Below, piece by piece: positions 7,442 to 13,495 of a stretch of DNA of 32,721 nucleotides. The stretch spans positions 1 to 32,721 of the forward strand of contig NZ_VDDA01000042.1 in assembly GCF_006151805.1 (NCBI RefSeq), given 5' to 3'. This DNA comes from Methylobacterium terricola (GTDB lineage Bacteria; Pseudomonadota; Alphaproteobacteria; Rhizobiales; Beijerinckiaceae). A program made the position numbers and the translations under genes. Below the pieces are notes generated by a model that saw only the letters and a list, made by a program, of their open reading frames with translations, made no database searches and was not told the DNA's origin. How positions within the stretch are numbered: the stretch's first letter is position 1; each line of letters opens with the position of its first letter.

Positions 7442-7836
7442 GGGACGGCGATGCCGCGGTCCTGGCGGCGCTCGCCAGCCTGCACGACGCCTTCGTGACC
7501 ATGGTGCCGCACTGCGAGAAGATCGACGGCGCCTTCGCCGCCGCCGCCCGCGCCGCGCCGGCCCTCGCCAAGGCCTGCGGCCTCCCGGGCGCGGAGCCCC
7601 TGGCGCCGTCGATCCGGCAATGCGCCGACACCCTCGCGGCGATGCGCCTGCTGCTGACGCCGCCCGCCAACAGCCGCGCCGTCGAGATGAGCGGCGTCCG
7701 CGCGGTGACGAAGGGCCACGAGGACAGGCGCGACGGGCCGGGCACTCCCACGGACGCCGCCGCCTACCTCGCCGGCCTGGACCCCGAGGCCCGCGCCACC
7801 CTGCTCGCGAAGCTCGCCACCGGAGAGACGCCGTGA
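7438..7836 (+). CDS. Hypothetical small helical protein
   Basis: GTG 7438 overlaps the upstream stop (GTGA) and opens a 132-residue frame. The first part is helical (AAVLAALASLHDAFVTMVPH, CEKIDGAFAAAARAAPALAK). The C-terminus contains AYLAGLDPEARATLLAKLA, a short amphipathic motif like the MTPEERATLMIKVAQ end of some phage structural proteins. The gene is coupled on both sides by four-base overlaps. No family is recognised. The choice of GTG over later starts rests on the overlap and on coding-like composition from that point. Confidence 0.55.
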   Translation: MRDGDAAVLAALASLHDAFVTMVPHCEKIDGAFAAAARAAPALAKACGLPGAEPLAPSIRQCADTLAAMRLLLTPPANSRAVEMSGVRAVTKGHEDRRDGPGTPTDAAAYLAGLDPEARATLLAKLATGETP

Positions 7837-8123
7837 CCCCGTTCGACAAGCTCCACCGCGGCGGCCCCGTCGCCAAGAAGGCCAAGGTCCGGCCGCCCGC
7901 GCCGCTGGCCGCCCCGCCGGTGCCCGACCACCTCGCCCACCGCGCGGCGCTCGCCAAGCGCGCCCTGTCCGAGCACCCGCCCGGCAGCCCGGGCCGCGCC
8001 GCGGCGGTGCGGGAGGCCGAGGCGGTCGGCGGCGACCTGCGGAAGCTCGCCGGCGAGCGGGAGGCGGAGGCCTGCTTCAAGGCCGCCTTCGCCAACCCGA
8101 AGAAGATGGGGGCCGGGCTGTGA
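7833..8123 (+). CDS. Hypothetical small basic protein
   Basis: The 96-residue product begins at GTG 7833, which overlaps the previous TGA. It starts with VTPFDKLHRGGPVAKKAKVR, a basic and Pro-rich segment. A helical part follows (HRAALAKRALSEHPPGSPGR and REAEAVGGDLRKLAGEREAE), with a CFKAAFANPKKM end. The pattern of a flexible basic N-terminus and a helical C-terminus is compatible with nucleic-acid binding, but no family is recognised. It ends overlapping the next GTG start. Confidence 0.5.
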   Translation: MTPFDKLHRGGPVAKKAKVRPPAPLAAPPVPDHLAHRAALAKRALSEHPPGSPGRAAAVREAEAVGGDLRKLAGEREAEACFKAAFANPKKMGAGL

Positions 8124-8356
8124 ACGCGCTCACCCCTCCCGCCGTCGCCCCGGGCGTGCAGGTGCAGACGCCCTACGGCGCCAAGAGCTTCCTCTGGCTG
8201 GAGCGCGTGGACGGCCAGCCGATCGGCGCGCTCACGCTGTCCGACCCGTGGCTGCCGACCTACTCGGCCGACGGCCTGCGGGTGAGGGTCGAGGCGGCCA
8301 ACGCCGGCCCGCTCACCTCGGCGGGCTTCCACGTCGCGGCCGTGCAGGCGGGCTGA
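8120..8356 (+). CDS. Hypothetical small beta-rich protein
   Basis: GTG 8120 overlaps the upstream stop. The 78-residue product is beta-strand rich (VQVQTPYGAKSFLWLERVDG, then QPIGALTLSDPWLPTYSADG and LRVRVEAANAGPLTSAGFHV). It lacks membrane segments and cysteines. It lies three bases before the terminase small-subunit start, so it may be a packaging or head-completion accessory. That is inference from position only. Confidence 0.5.
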   Translation: MNALTPPAVAPGVQVQTPYGAKSFLWLERVDGQPIGALTLSDPWLPTYSADGLRVRVEAANAGPLTSAGFHVAAVQAG

Positions 8357-8359
8357 CGC

Positions 8360-8965
8360 ATGCCCCGCAAGCCGCCGGGCCCGAGGACGCCGCGGTGCCA
8401 GGTCTGCGCCCATCCGGAGCGCGGCCGGATCGAGGCGGCGAAGGCGGCCGGGGCCGGCTTCTCGGCCGTCGCCGAGAAGTTCGGCGTCGACCGCTTCGCG
8501 CTGACGCGGCACTGGAACAACCACGTCAGCGCGGAGGCCAAGACCGCCTACCTCGCCGGCCCGGCCACCATCCAGGCGCTGCGCGAGCGCGCGATCGAGG
8601 AGGACGCCTCCACCCTCGACTACCTCAGGATCCTGCGCAGCACCCTCGTGGGGCAACTCGTGATCTGCGCCGAGACGGGAGACGCCGGCCGGGTCGCCTA
8701 CCTCGGGAGCAAGGTGCTGGAGGTGTTGCAGGAGATCGGCAAGCTGACGGGCGAGATCCGGCGGCTGAACCCCGGCATCACCATCACCAACACCGTCGTC
8801 ACCCTGTTCGAGACGCCGGGCTTCGTCGCCTTCGCGGACGGCCTCTTGCGCGTCGCCCGCGACCACCCGGAGGCGAAGGCCGACATCCTGGCGCTGCTGC
8901 GGCAGATGGAGGCCGGGCCCGCACCGGAGCCGCCGACGATCGAGGGCACGGTCCATGCAGCCTGA
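8360..8965 (+). CDS. Putative terminase small subunit (CCHH plus HTH-like N-terminus)
   Basis: The 201-residue protein begins with a basic tail and a Cys-x-x-Cys-His segment (C13, C16) in CQVCAHPERGRIEAA, then a helix-turn-helix-like stretch, GFSAVAEKFGVDRFALTRHW, ending with HWNNHV (H51, H55). The cysteines and histidines are spaced to bind one zinc ion. A helical centre and a C-terminus with ITITNTVVTLFETPGFVAFA follow. Small terminases recognise the pac or cos site with an N-terminal HTH and multimerise through the central helices. The gene overlaps the start of the large terminase by 11 bases, the classic arrangement. The subunit sequence itself is divergent, so the call depends on this position. 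Confidence 0.6.
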   Translation: MPRKPPGPRTPRCQVCAHPERGRIEAAKAAGAGFSAVAEKFGVDRFALTRHWNNHVSAEAKTAYLAGPATIQALRERAIEEDASTLDYLRILRSTLVGQLVICAETGDAGRVAYLGSKVLEVLQEIGKLTGEIRRLNPGITITNTVVTLFETPGFVAFADGLLRVARDHPEAKADILALLRQMEAGPAPEPPTIEGTVHAA

Positions 8966-10553
8966 CGCGCGCGAGGCCTTCCGGCGGCTGCGCACCGCGC
9001 TCGAGGCGCAGGTGAGCTTCAGCCCCGCGCAACAGGCCGCGGTCGACCTCGTGGAGGGCCCGGCCCGGCACACCTGCCTCGTGGGCGGCACCCGCTCGGG
9101 CAAGACGTTCATCCTGGTCCGGCACGTCGCCGGCCGGGCGCTGGCCTTCCCCGGCAGCCGTCACGCCGTCCTGCGCTTCCGCGCCAACGCCGCGCGCTCG
9201 TCGGTCGCCCTCGACACGCTGCCGGCCGTGCTGCGCAAGTGCTACCCGGACGCGCGGGTGGAGGAGCGCCGCAACGACGGGTTCTTCCAGTTCGACAACG
9301 GCTCGCAGATCTGGATCGGCGGCCTCGACGACAAGGACAGGGTGGAGAAGATCCTCGGGCAGGAATACGCCACCATCCTGCTCAACGAGGCCTCGCAGAT
9401 CCCCTACGCCTCCGCCCTGGTGGCGCTGACGCGCCTCGCGCAGACCGTGCCCGGCTGCCGGCAGAAGCTCCTCGTCGACCTCAACCCCGGCCCGAAGAGC
9501 CACTGGACGAACCAGCTCTTCGGCGAGCACCGCGACCCCGTCACCCGCCAGCCGCTCCCCAATCCGGACGACTACACGCGGGCCTTCCTCAACCCGCGCG
9601 ACAACCGGGCCCATCTCTCGCCCGAGTACCTGGCGGCCCTCGCGGCGATGCCGCTGCGCCAGCGTCAGCGGTTCTACGAAGGCGTCTACGTCGAGGACGC
9701 GGAGGGCGCGCTGTGGCGCCAGGACCTCATCGAGGCGAACCGCGTCGCCGCCGACCGCCTGCCGGCGATGAGCCGCGTCGTGGTGGCGATCGACCCGGCG
9801 GTGTCGTCCTCCGAGACCTCGGACGAGACTGGCCTCGTGGTCGCCGGCCGCGGCACCGACGGCCACGGCTACCTGCTGGAGGACGCGAGCGGCAAGCACA
9901 CGCCGACCGAGTGGGCGCGCAAGGCCGTCGCCCTCTATCACCGCTGGCGGGCGGACCGGATCGTCGCCGAGGTGAACCAGGGCGGCGCCATGGTCGAGGC
10001 CACGGTCCGGGCCGTCGACCCGAACGCCGCCTTCAAGGGCGTTCACGCCAGCCGCGGCAAGGTCACCCGGGCCGAGCCGATCTCGGCGCTGGCGGAGCGC
10101 GGGCGCATCCACCACGTCGGCGCGGTCTATCCCGAGCTGGAAGAGCAGCTGACCGGCTACGCGCCGGGCTCGACGAAGTCGCCCGACCGGCTCGACGCCT
10201 ACGTGTGGGCCTTCACTGAATTGCTCGACGTGGCGGACGGCACCGGCATCATCGAGTTCTACCGGCAGGAGGCCGAGCGGGCCGCCGCCGGCGCGCCGGA
10301 CCCCGCGGCCGGGCACGGCTGGACGATGCCGGGGATGGGCGGCGGGCCGGCGCCCGGCGTGCGCCTGCGGGTGCCGGAGGGGCACACGGTCACGACGCTG
10401 TCGGGGGCGCCCGTGGTGGTGGAGGCGGACGGCACGGCGCTGTTCGCCGAGGCGGACAGCGTCCCGCTCCGGCAGCTCGGGTGGGAGATCGTGGCGGCAG
10501 AGGCGGGGAGGACGGTGACCGACGACGTCCAGGCCGGATCCGGCGACGCCTGA
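8955..10553 (+). CDS. Terminase large subunit (ATPase-nuclease)
   Basis: The 532-residue protein has the two-domain plan of phage packaging motors. The ATPase has Walker A GGTRSGKT (44-51) and Walker B ATILLNEAS (E145 as catalytic acid). The RNase H-like nuclease shows VVVAIDPAVSSSETSDETG (D280), DRIVAEVNQGG (E339) and SPDRLDAYVWAF (D411/D414), the expected metal-binding acids. All catalytic residues are present. The last 100 residues form a Gly/Pro- and Val-rich tail, longer than in many terminases. It sits inside the inserted element, while the genes for portal, capsid and tail lie outside it, so it probably packages the element into borrowed heads. It overlaps both the small subunit and the following peptidase gene. 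Confidence 0.93.
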   Translation: MQPDAREAFRRLRTALEAQVSFSPAQQAAVDLVEGPARHTCLVGGTRSGKTFILVRHVAGRALAFPGSRHAVLRFRANAARSSVALDTLPAVLRKCYPDARVEERRNDGFFQFDNGSQIWIGGLDDKDRVEKILGQEYATILLNEASQIPYASALVALTRLAQTVPGCRQKLLVDLNPGPKSHWTNQLFGEHRDPVTRQPLPNPDDYTRAFLNPRDNRAHLSPEYLAALAAMPLRQRQRFYEGVYVEDAEGALWRQDLIEANRVAADRLPAMSRVVVAIDPAVSSSETSDETGLVVAGRGTDGHGYLLEDASGKHTPTEWARKAVALYHRWRADRIVAEVNQGGAMVEATVRAVDPNAAFKGVHASRGKVTRAEPISALAERGRIHHVGAVYPELEEQLTGYAPGSTKSPDRLDAYVWAFTELLDVADGTGIIEFYRQEAERAAAGAPDPAAGHGWTMPGMGGGPAPGVRLRVPEGHTVTTLSGAPVVVEADGTALFAEADSVPLRQLGWEIVAAEAGRTVTDDVQAGSGDA

Positions 10554-11017
10554 TGCACTCCCGCGCCGCCATCCACGAGGCCGGGCACGCCGTCGCGGCG
10601 GTGCAGCTGGGGCTCATGCTGGCTCATGTCAGCATCGTCCCCGACCGCGACGCCGCCGCGCACGTGGCGCTCGCCACCTCCGAGGGCGTCTCACCCAAGA
10701 AGCTCAGCATCTACGGGCTGGCGGGCGGTTGCGCCGAGCGCGCCGCGTTCGGCGGCCCCAGCCGGGGGCAGACCTCGGACCTCGCGGGCGTGAACAGGAT
10801 CCTCCGGAAGATCGCGCCCGGGGAGGCGGAATTCGGCACCCTGTTCACGATCGCCCGGGACGAGGCCGAGGCCCTGGTGGCGCGGAACCGATTCGCCATC
10901 GGCATCGTCGCCCGCGCCCTCGACCGGGAACTGTGGATCGACGGGCGCGAGGTGCCGCCGATGCTGTGGCGGGCCGGGGTGGCGCCGGAGTTCGTGAAGG
11001 GGCTGCCGGGGCGGTGA
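10553..11017 (+). CDS. Free-standing M41-like (FtsH peptidase-type) metallopeptidase
   Basis: ATG 10553 overlaps the terminase TGA by one base. The 154-residue protein starts almost directly with the zinc motif HEAGH (8-12) in AAIHEAGHAVAAVQLGL. It contains LAGGCAERAAFGG (57-69) and RGQTSDLAGVNRIL, where D76 corresponds to the third zinc ligand of FtsH. The AAA+ and membrane parts of FtsH are absent, so it is a single peptidase domain without an unfoldase. Such small M41-like proteins are known in phages and genomic islands, mostly without assigned function. Co-translation with the large terminase suggests a role late in the element's cycle, for example cleavage of a helper or host protein; this is inference. 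Confidence 0.7.
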   Translation: MHSRAAIHEAGHAVAAVQLGLMLAHVSIVPDRDAAAHVALATSEGVSPKKLSIYGLAGGCAERAAFGGPSRGQTSDLAGVNRILRKIAPGEAEFGTLFTIARDEAEALVARNRFAIGIVARALDRELWIDGREVPPMLWRAGVAPEFVKGLPGR

Positions 11018-11129
11018 GGCGCACGGGCGAGAGCCTACCTTCTGGCACGGTGATAGCGCTGGAGGAGCCGCAGCACGCCTCTGCCACGTTGATTGCGATA
11101 TCCAAAATCATTGATTGATGGCCCATCCC

Positions 11130-11146
11130 GTCAATGAGCATTGACA
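11130..11146. promoter_or_regulatory. Perfect palindrome overlapping a TTGACA -35-like box before the tRNA
   Basis: GTCAATG-AG-CATTGAC (11130-11145) is a 7-bp perfect inverted repeat. TTGACA at 11141-11146 overlaps its right arm and stands about 32 bp before the tRNA 5' end. No convincing -10 box follows at 16-18 bp (CACCTT or ACCTTA), so the promoter is tentative. A regulator bound to the dyad would block RNA polymerase here. Confidence 0.4.
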
Positions 11147-11177
11147 GTATCAACGGGAGCTGGCACCTTACCCTTAT

Positions 11178-11260
11178 GCCGCAGTGGCGAAACGGTAGAC
11201 GCGCCGGTCTTCCAAACCGGTTCTCCCCCGAGAGTACGGGTTCGAATCCCGTCTGCGGTA
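11178..11260 (+). tRNA. Class II tRNA with UCC anticodon (tRNA-Leu-like body, Gly anticodon)
   Basis: An 83-base cloverleaf can be drawn by hand. Acceptor stem: GCCGCAG (11178-11184) with CTGCGGT (11253-11259), one G-U pair at 1:72. D-stem: GCG (11187-11189) with CGC (11200-11202), the loop holding the conserved GG. Anticodon stem: CCGGT (11204-11208) with ACCGG (11216-11220), loop CTTCCAA, giving anticodon TCC (11211-11213). Variable arm: 15 bases with a TCTC/GAGA stem (11222-11233). T-arm: ACGGG-TTCGAAT-CCCGT. Discriminator A11260; CCA is not encoded. The long variable arm, A73 and the GTGGCGAAACGGTAGACGCG core are typical of bacterial tRNA-Leu, yet the anticodon reads glycine GGA codons. 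It may be charged with leucine, so the amino acid is uncertain. Confidence 0.85.
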
Positions 11261-11287
11261 CGAAGCAGCTTCGTTCGGAGATCATGT

Positions 11288-11773
11288 ATGGCGAGCAGAA
11301 AGAATGAGGAGATGAAACAGAGGCTGCTCCAAGAGCGCGATATGCTCCTCCGGAAGAAAGAAGCGATCGAAAACCAGATAGCCGGCATTGAGCGAGCTAT
11401 CGCCTTGATCAGCGAGGATGGCGATGTTGAAGCACCGCCGTCCCAAGGGCGTCGAGTTGCAACAAAGGGCATAGTGCTGGATCTACTCAGCGATGTCGGT
11501 ACGACCGGCCTCAATGCACAGTCCGCTGTCGACATGGCTGCCAACAGAGGCATCGATCTAGACAAGGCATCCGTTTCTTCCCTGCTAAGCAGGTTGAAGA
11601 AGGATGAGGTTGTCGTCTATGATGGCGATCGGTATCGCCTCAAAAAGTTTGCGGACCTGTCCTTTCGTGCCGGGCCGCAGCACGCGGCGCACCCGCGAAT
11701 GACACCGCTTTTCGATGTCCCATCTGCCGAAGACGATAATAATAGTTTCGGCAAGGCTGCGATTTTCAACTAA
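11288..11773 (+). CDS. Coiled-coil plus winged-helix-like protein, possible regulator
   Basis: The 161-residue protein begins 27 bases after the tRNA, at ATG 11288. Residues 5-45 form a coiled coil (KNEEMKQRLLQERDMLLRKK, then EAIENQIAGIERAIAL). Residues 55-115 resemble a winged helix: ATKGIVLDLLSDVGTTGLNA, LDKASVSSLLSRLKKDEVVV as a recognition helix, and YDGDRYRLKKF as the wing. The C-terminus is disordered. This combination suggests a dimeric DNA-binding regulator. Its G+C is clearly lower than that of the terminase genes, hinting at a separate origin. It is followed by a strong terminator. It is a candidate for the factor acting on the palindromes in the element, but nothing visible links it to them. 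Confidence 0.6.
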   Translation: MASRKNEEMKQRLLQERDMLLRKKEAIENQIAGIERAIALISEDGDVEAPPSQGRRVATKGIVLDLLSDVGTTGLNAQSAVDMAANRGIDLDKASVSSLLSRLKKDEVVVYDGDRYRLKKFADLSFRAGPQHAAHPRMTPLFDVPSAEDDNNSFGKAAIFN

Positions 11774-11789
11774 ATTGGCCCGCGAACGA

Positions 11790-11819
11790 AAGAAGCGCCC
11801 CGAAGGGCGCTTCTTTTTT
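11790..11819 (+). terminator. Strong rho-independent terminator
   Basis: AGAAGCGCCC (11791-11800) pairs perfectly with GGGCGCTTCT (11805-11814) over a CGAA loop, followed by an uninterrupted T tract to 11819. It ends the rightward transcript through terminase, peptidase, tRNA and winged-helix genes and separates it from the antisense cassette. Confidence 0.9.
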
Positions 11820-12129
11820 GCGGGGATTCCAACTCCCGCTCGAAACGAAGACGCATCGCTTGCGCGATCTCCCCCGAGAGATGTGCTGCTTCGTTCGATA
11901 TTCATATTGGGATTTTGCGAGCTGTCCGCCAGTTTTTTCTGCCGCGCAATCCACAGGGCATCAAGGCAGCAATGATGGTTGTCGCTCCACGAGCTGGCGC
12001 GGCGCTTGACCGATATTGTTAATCAATCGTACCGCGCTGTTGCCGGCATGCTCGTCGACGTCGTAGGTAACGCCACTGCCACCCTGGCGGAGCTGAGCTC
12101 CTAAATGGCGTCGGAGCTCATAGGCGTGC
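11820..12129. other. 310-bp stretch without a convincing gene
   Basis: No plus-strand gene is supported here. On the minus strand an open frame (12137 down to 11961) without a clear start encodes RHAYELRRHLGAQLRQGGSG, then VTYDVDEHAGNSAVRLINNI and a QAPRQLVERQPSLL end. This reads like a genuine protein tail and may be the remnant of a gene that once followed the antisense cassette. Confidence 0.35.
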
Positions 12130-12285
12130 CTACTCCCCCGAAGCGGCGTGCCGGTGGGGCTCCGAGGGCGTGGCGCGGCCGTACTTCTGGTCGAACTTCC
12201 ACGACGACCAGCGGAGGTAGCCGTAGCCGCCGCCGGCCGCGATGACCGCAACGGCGACGAGGTAGATGGTGCTCGTGCCATCCAT
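12130..12285 (-). CDS. Small single-pass membrane protein, third gene of antisense cassette
   Basis: The 51-residue product starts at ATG 12285, five bases after the upstream stop. A GAGGAGTGAAG ribosome binding site overlaps the end of the upstream gene. Residues 6-24 (TIYLVAVAVIAAGGGYGYLR) form one membrane-spanning helix. The C-terminal part is polar and basic (WSSWKFDQKYGRATPSEPHR), probably cytoplasmic. Its position directly after a two-helix membrane protein suggests that the two act together. No family is recognised. Confidence 0.5.
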   Translation of the reverse strand: MDGTSTIYLVAVAVIAAGGGYGYLRWSSWKFDQKYGRATPSEPHRHAASGE

Positions 12286-12289
12286 GGCT

Positions 12290-12676
12290 TCACTCCTCGC
12301 TTCGCATCTCAAACCGCAGAGCGGCCTGACCCACACCATGTAGGCAAAGACCGATGAAAAACCAAACGGGCTGGTATTCGTGAACGAAGGCGTCCATCCC
12401 CTTCACTGCGGGAATGATAGCGGCGGCGCCGATCACGACCCCTGACAAGGTATTCATCCATGACGCGAAAGCTTTTACGCCCTCGTTGTGGCGCTTCGCT
12501 TCAAATTTCTGTAGAGGAGTCAAGGTTCCGGGCGGTGGAGCGCCACCGATACCTCCTCCGCCACCTCCACGTGCTCGTGGGCCACCAGGAGGCCTCGAAG
12601 CGGGCGATTTGCTGTAGACGGCTGGGGTACCGGATCCGAAACTTGGACGCACGGCCCGCCTAGGCGAACTAGCCAT
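12290..12676 (-). CDS. Two-helix membrane protein, second gene of antisense cassette
   Basis: ATG 12676 overlaps the stop of the upstream gene (TGATG), giving 128 residues. Residues 1-55 are basic and Gly/Pro-rich, with a polyglycine run (ARGGGGGGIGGAPPPG). Then LQKFEAKRHNEGVKAFASW leads into a first membrane helix (LSGVVIGAAAIIPAVKG) and, after FVHEYQP, a second (VWFFIGLCLHGVGQAALRF), ending RSEE. A soluble N-terminal part with two C-terminal membrane helices is common in small membrane effectors and inhibitors carried by phages. Translational coupling to the cassette's first gene implies a joint function. No family is recognised. Confidence 0.55.
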   Translation of the reverse strand: MASSPRRAVRPSFGSGTPAVYSKSPASRPPGGPRARGGGGGGIGGAPPPGTLTPLQKFEAKRHNEGVKAFASWMNTLSGVVIGAAAIIPAVKGMDAFVHEYQPVWFFIGLCLHGVGQAALRFEMRSEE

Positions 12677-13050
12677 CACGACCGATGCCCATCAAGGGGC
12701 CGCCGGATGATCGAATAACTAATCCTCGCGACAAATGTCTGCGGGCTGCCCATGACATCGACAACTAAATTCATTATGTAAACATTATCATTGTCGCTTG
12801 CAATTATATTGTCCGTTATCGCGACAGGATCTCCATCCAGCCAAGGCCTGACGAACTTCAACAGAAATGGGGTCCCATTTATAATGTCGATCGTCGGACT
12901 GCGATCTTCATTTATTTGAACAGCAAAAGAGAATTTATATGAAGGATCTTCAGGAATAGGGGCGAGCGTAATTTCCGCCCCACCTTTCAAGATGATACTT
13001 TCCGAGGCTATGAACTCGTCTTTGCCCACAAGTGCAAAAGGAACGCTCAT
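12676..13050 (-). CDS. AT-rich beta-rich protein, first gene of antisense cassette
   Basis: The 124-residue soluble protein is dominated by beta strands (SIILKGGAEITLAPIPEDPS, YKFSFAVQINEDRSPTIDII, NVYIMNLVVDVMGSPQTFVA). It contains no cysteine, no HTH and no catalytic motif that I recognise. Three 60-base lines of its sequence (12721-12840 and 12901-12960) hold 71 G/C of 180, about 39%, against roughly 70% nearby, a strong sign of recent transfer. It is transcribed opposite to the rest of the element and overlaps the membrane-protein gene that follows. An antisense, compositionally foreign cassette in a satellite often carries defence or superinfection-exclusion genes. That role is inference. 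Confidence 0.65.
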   Translation of the reverse strand: MSVPFALVGKDEFIASESIILKGGAEITLAPIPEDPSYKFSFAVQINEDRSPTIDIINGTPFLLKFVRPWLDGDPVAITDNIIASDNDNVYIMNLVVDVMGSPQTFVARISYSIIRRPLDGHRS

Positions 13051-13151
13051 CCGCTAGGCCCCGCATGCCGCGGGATCGCGGCCTCACCCTACGCAAAGAC
13101 GACGACCCCGCCGCCTTGCCGGGCGCGGGGTTCTCGTGTCATGCTGAAAAT

Positions 13152-13167
13152 GTAGCGTCAGAACTAC
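13152..13167 (+). ncRNA. Stem-loop 1 with CGTCAGAA loop
   Basis: GTAG-CGTCAGAA-CTAC: a 4-bp stem presents the octamer loop at 13156-13163. The loop is identical in the two stem-loops at 13430-13445 and 13453-13470, whose stems differ in sequence but keep pairing. That covariation suggests a folded RNA element. Confidence reflects the short stem. Confidence 0.45.
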
Positions 13168-13252
13168 CGCGGTGGGCCCTTGCCGGGGCTAGCACCGCAT
13201 CCTGTGACGGAAGCCAATCACCTTGCCGGGTGAGACGCCCCGTAAGCGACGT

Positions 13253-13270
13253 GCTCACCTCCCGGTGAGC
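13253..13270. promoter_or_regulatory. Palindromic operator-like site O2
   Basis: GCTCACC-TCCC-GGTGAGC has the same 7-bp arms as the site at 5944-5961, with a different centre. It lies 226 bp before the next rightward start and within the divergent regulatory region. It may bind the same dimeric regulator as the copy before the serine recombinase. Confidence 0.55.
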
Positions 13271-13429
13271 CCGACCGGCTCACTATGCCGGGAGTGCCGC
13301 AGCACTGGCAAGGGGAAACTCGTGCCAGCGATACAACAGCTCTTCGGGGTGAAGGCTGTGGCGCACGTTCTCACAGGCGTGTTCTGACCCTCCCGGCGCC
13401 AGTGCCGTTCGCTGGAAGACATGATCGGA

Positions 13430-13445
13430 CGCCCGTCAGAAGGCG
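13430..13445 (+). ncRNA. Stem-loop 2 with CGTCAGAA loop
   Basis: CGCC-CGTCAGAA-GGCG: a 4-bp stem presents the loop at 13434-13441. The stem sequence differs from stem-loop 1 at several positions, yet all four pairs are kept. Confidence 0.45.
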
Positions 13446-13452
13446 CGAGATC

Positions 13453-13470
13453 CCGGCCGTCAGAAGCCGG
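13453..13470 (+). ncRNA. Stem-loop 3 with CGTCAGAA loop
   Basis: CCGGC-CGTCAGAA-GCCGG: a 5-bp stem presents the loop at 13458-13465. The loop starts 24 bases after that of stem-loop 2. It lies 26 bases before the next ORF start, so it would be in that gene's leader if transcription starts upstream. Confidence 0.5.
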
Positions 13471-13495
13471 TGTCGCACTGTGAGAGAACGACCCT

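Larger units (their letters stand above)
13051..13495. promoter_or_regulatory. 445-bp intergenic regulatory region with dyads and stem-loops
   Basis: This region separates the antisense cassette from the right operon. It holds three stem-loops with the loop CGTCAGAA (13152-13167, 13430-13445, 13453-13470) and the operator-like dyad at 13253-13270. It also has several other short dyads such as CACC-TTGCCG-GGTG near 13219-13232 and CCAG-TGCCGTTCG-CTGG near 13399-13415. Divergent promoters for both flanking operons must lie here, but no box pair stands out. Confidence 0.55.

Noticed and set aside
10845..11285. Minus-strand ORF across the tRNA and peptidase end
   Set aside because: It covers a clear tRNA and the peptidase C-terminus in antisense; the N-terminal part is the reverse of the tRNA.
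11961..12137. Minus-strand frame encoding RHAYELRRHLGAQLRQGGSG
   Set aside because: It reads like protein but has no start; it is mentioned as a possible remnant rather than called a gene.
13322..13387. Short ORF of 21 codons after AGGGGAAAC (VPAIQQLFGVKAVAHVLTGV)
   Set aside because: It has a fair ribosome binding site and could be a leader peptide, but it is too short and has no other support.
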